Source: Rosa chinensis (taxonomy: Eukaryota; Streptophyta; Magnoliopsida; Rosales; Rosaceae). From it: DNA of 64,000 nucleotides. The notes beneath the pieces were generated by a model. The model was not told where the DNA came from, ran no database searches, and worked only from the letters and a program-made list of their open reading frames with translations. Made by a program: the position numbers and the translations under genes. This document shows positions 61,900 through 64,000 of this stretch, one piece after another (positions within the stretch are counted from its first letter, which is position 1; each line of letters opens with the position of its first letter). The DNA is taken from the NCBI RefSeq assembly GCF_002994745.2, contig NC_037089.1, positions 2,582,001 through 2,646,000 of the forward strand. Direction: 5' to 3'.

Positions 61900-63000
61900 G
61901 CATTCTTTTCTTTTTGTAGTATATATGCTTTAAAGTTCAATATCTCAATATAAGGTTCTGAATCCTTTTATGAGAACTCTCTTCTTATGTAGCTCTGATT
62001 GTGAAATTTCACAAGTTCATGTTACTTGCTCCTTTTATGAGTCGTGCTATATGATCAATGTAAACGTGACATAGCTTAAGGTTGAAACATGAAACTTTCT
62101 GCATATCTGACAGAAACTACTAAGATCAGCCAATATTGAATTACTTAGATTTTTAAAGTTGAACGAAAATGATAGAAACAAATTTGTGTATCAAAAATAT
62201 GAGAATTTCTGGTACTGTTTAAGATGATAGCATATAGGAACTTCAATGTTTGAGGACTTCGCTGCAATACATTGGTTTTTCCCCAGAATCTCCTCTTCCC
62301 AAGACCAAAACGAAATATTAAGGAATTCTTTTTTTTGTTTTGTTTAGTTATTAACTCGACAGTTCCTATAGCTTAAATGTTGAATAATGAGATTCAATCC
62401 TTTTAACTTTGAAATGGTCCTTAGAAGAGAAAACCTTTGCTTTTTTTTTTAATGATGGATTATAGCTTTGCCTTGTCATTAGCTGATCTTCAGACTGAGA
62501 AAGTACAGTGTTTGAAGATCATTAAGATACTTTCAATTCTTCTAAAAATTATCAATTCTCGGATGGTCTGTAAAGAAATCCATTGTTGTCAGAATGGTTT
62601 AGGCCTTTAGGGTTTATGGTGTGTGTACACTGCACACAATGGTTGTGGGGAAGACAGGCTGAGTTGGATCTGGGATGTATATTATCTTGTTGTGGTGTTT
62701 GGTGTAAGTGGAATAACTAGTCCATAGGAGAAGGTACCTGAAGTTTGCATTTTCTGTTTGTTGATTTCACATGTGGGACTGTTGAATAAAATCAGTGAAA
62801 AACATGATATATCTAAGAAAAGACACTGAGGTCGTATATAAAAGTTTGATACCGAGTGACCAAGAAAAGATACTGAGTGGGGCATTGTTGTGACCTCTTC
62901 AAAAAATTGGTACACTTTGATGTTTATGATCATTTATTGTTGCATATGACAAGAAAGACTAAGACTTGACATGTAAGAGAAGAAAGAAAGAAAAGACTAG
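61900..63000. other. 3' flank of the KIX gene and intergenic DNA
   Basis: AT-rich sequence containing the likely 3' UTR. No further coding region supported. Confidence 0.5.
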
Positions 63001-63009
63001 TCTGCAGTG

Positions 63010-63225
63010 ACCCCAAATAAAGAGACAACAGTGCTGGGTGAGAGATGCAGAAGCATTGAACCTTGTGGTGTTGTGGTGGTGATGGCAGAGCAGCAATAGG
63101 AGTAGAGGCATTGGGGGATCGGATGGTAATTGCGACCTTCTGGCCTTGCTCGCAGTTGCCACCGACAGTGGAGATGGAGTAGTGAGAACCAGTAGAAATA
63201 AGAGCAGAAGTGTATGTTCTACTGT
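63010..63225 (-). pseudogene. Phytocyanin exon 2 fragment
   Basis: On the minus strand, sequence reading as ALISTGSHYSISTVGGNCEQ GQKVAITI (written here in two pieces) parallels the neighbouring phytocyanin exon (LISAGSRYFICTVGDHCEQ GQKVTITV). The Cys and His that bind copper in the neighbour are replaced by Ser and Asn. Upstream the frame hits a stop in the position of the conserved NCSDPGIW region. No first exon is seen. A degenerate tandem duplicate. Confidence 0.65.
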
Positions 63226-63330
63226 TCTTCCCTCAGTCCCTCTAAAGAACATAAGTGTTTACTGTGTCTTGGCCTTGCAAATGAAGGTTATTTATAGGAG
63301 AGACTCAAAGTGGAGAATTTAGAATTATGT

Positions 63331-63530
63331 GCTAACAACACTTTGATGGCATCATACCATTTTTAGTAAATCTTCAAAAATGAAATGAAAAGAAAAACCC
63401 ATGTTTATTTTAGCTTTTGATTATGGACAAGTGTGTTCTTCATTTGGGTATACATTGCAGATTTACAGCAATAGAGAACATACTGTGCCAAGTGCCAACA
63501 ACACTTTGATAGCATCATACCATTTATATT
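63331..63530. repeat. Direct repeat between the two phytocyanin copies
   Basis: AACAACACTTTGATGGCATC at about 63333 recurs as AACAACACTTTGATAGCATC at about 63498, each followed by ATACCATTT. It supports an origin of the two phytocyanin copies by local duplication. Confidence 0.7.
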
Positions 63531-63651
63531 CAAAAGAATTGTAATATATTATAACTGATGTATATCATTGATCTCAAGTTACTGGATGATCGAACATCAA
63601 TTTATTGTAATTACATGACAGACTTGATAGAGAATCGATGACATGAATTCA

Positions 63652-63956
63652 TCACATGCAAGTGAAGAAGGAAATGACTAGTGTGGAGCTGATGAGCCCA
63701 AGTAGTAAAGATGCAACAGTTGTATGGGCGCCTGAAGGCGGTGGTGGAGCAGATGTTGGAGAGGATGATCCTACAGTGATGGTCACCTTCTGGCCTTGCT
63801 CACAGTGGTCGCCAACGGTGCAGATGAAGTAGCGAGAACCAGCAGAAATAAGATTCACATTCACCGGAGTAGTACTCCAGATTCCCGGGTCACTGCAGTT
63901 GTCATATTCTTCCTTAGTTGCTTCTGCCATAGTATGATTTCCAGTCCAATTGAATG
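63652..63956 (-). CDS. Phytocyanin (uclacyanin/stellacyanin-like), last exon
   Basis: Small blue-copper protein of the plant cell surface. Only the 3' exon lies in the window: an acceptor AG at 63957-63958 precedes FNWTGNHTMAEATKEEYDNC, and the first exon with the signal peptide and first His ligand would lie beyond 64000. The exon holds the disulfide Cys in DNC, the ligand Cys and His in YFICTVGDHCEQGQ, and Gln in the axial-ligand position, as in stellacyanin-type or uclacyanin-type proteins. A Pro/Ser-rich linker and a hydrophobic tail (LLLGLISSTLVISFF) indicate GPI anchoring. The copper-site residues visible here are intact. Confidence 0.85.
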
Positions 63957-64000
63957 CTGCAATACAGAAGACGGAACAAATAGTAAAACTGCTAAACCAA

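Overview
The window is nuclear DNA from a flowering plant, most likely a eudicot. The genes carry many short GT-AG introns, the intergenic DNA is AT-rich, and every recognisable protein belongs to a plant family with a close Arabidopsis counterpart. A rosid is plausible, but the sequence does not fix the species.

Layout, left to right. (1) 0-3.6 kb: gene-poor, with a 0.93 kb inverted-repeat transposon and AT/GA microsatellites. (2) 4.1-11.7 kb (+): a complete 25-exon TOPLESS-family co-repressor gene (1134 aa). (3) 13.0-14.9 kb (-): a complete 6-exon FAD-dependent monooxygenase. (4) 15.3-19.0 kb: a transposon nest with a PIF/Harbinger-like MITE, a poly-A-tailed GC-rich repeat, a second MITE and three tandem fold-back MITEs in TA microsatellites. 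(5) 19.3-22.7 kb (-): an 11-exon BRAP2-RING-ZnF-UBP (BRIZ) protein whose RING lacks one usual zinc ligand. (6) 24.3-26.1 kb (+): an intronless ANTH/AP180 clathrin-assembly protein. (7) 26.7-27.8 kb (-) and 28.0-30.0 kb (+): a two-RRM RNA-binding protein and ARP6, divergently transcribed from 163 bp. (8) 31.0-38.6 kb (-): two tandem, damaged SPT6-like copies. (9) 39.4-48.4 kb (-): a 20-exon WDR11-like WD40 gene (1359 aa). (10) 49.1-55.1 kb: a whole but decayed Ty1/copia retrotransposon with both LTRs and a 5-bp target duplication. (11) 55.4-57.2 kb: a MULE with ~510 bp terminal inverted repeats and a 10-bp target duplication. (12) 60.3-61.9 kb (+): a KIX8/KIX9-like adaptor with an EAR motif. 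(13) 63.0-64.0 kb (-): a phytocyanin pseudogene fragment and the last exon of a phytocyanin gene that runs off the window.

Functional links. TOPLESS and KIX8/9 are partners in the PEAPOD-KIX-TOPLESS repressor complex that limits leaf growth, and both lie in this window. From memory, ARP6 and the WDR11-like gene are neighbours in Arabidopsis (At3g33520/At3g33530), and KIX9 lies near an ANTH gene (At4g32295/At4g32285). The window therefore looks like an ancestral gene block in which SPT6-like copies and transposons have spread. I saw no CRISPR array, prokaryotic operon or tRNA gene. The best candidates for something undescribed are the SPT6-like pair with different lesions and intron patterns, the altered BRIZ RING, the copia element filled with a palindromic motif, and the fold-back MITE triplet.
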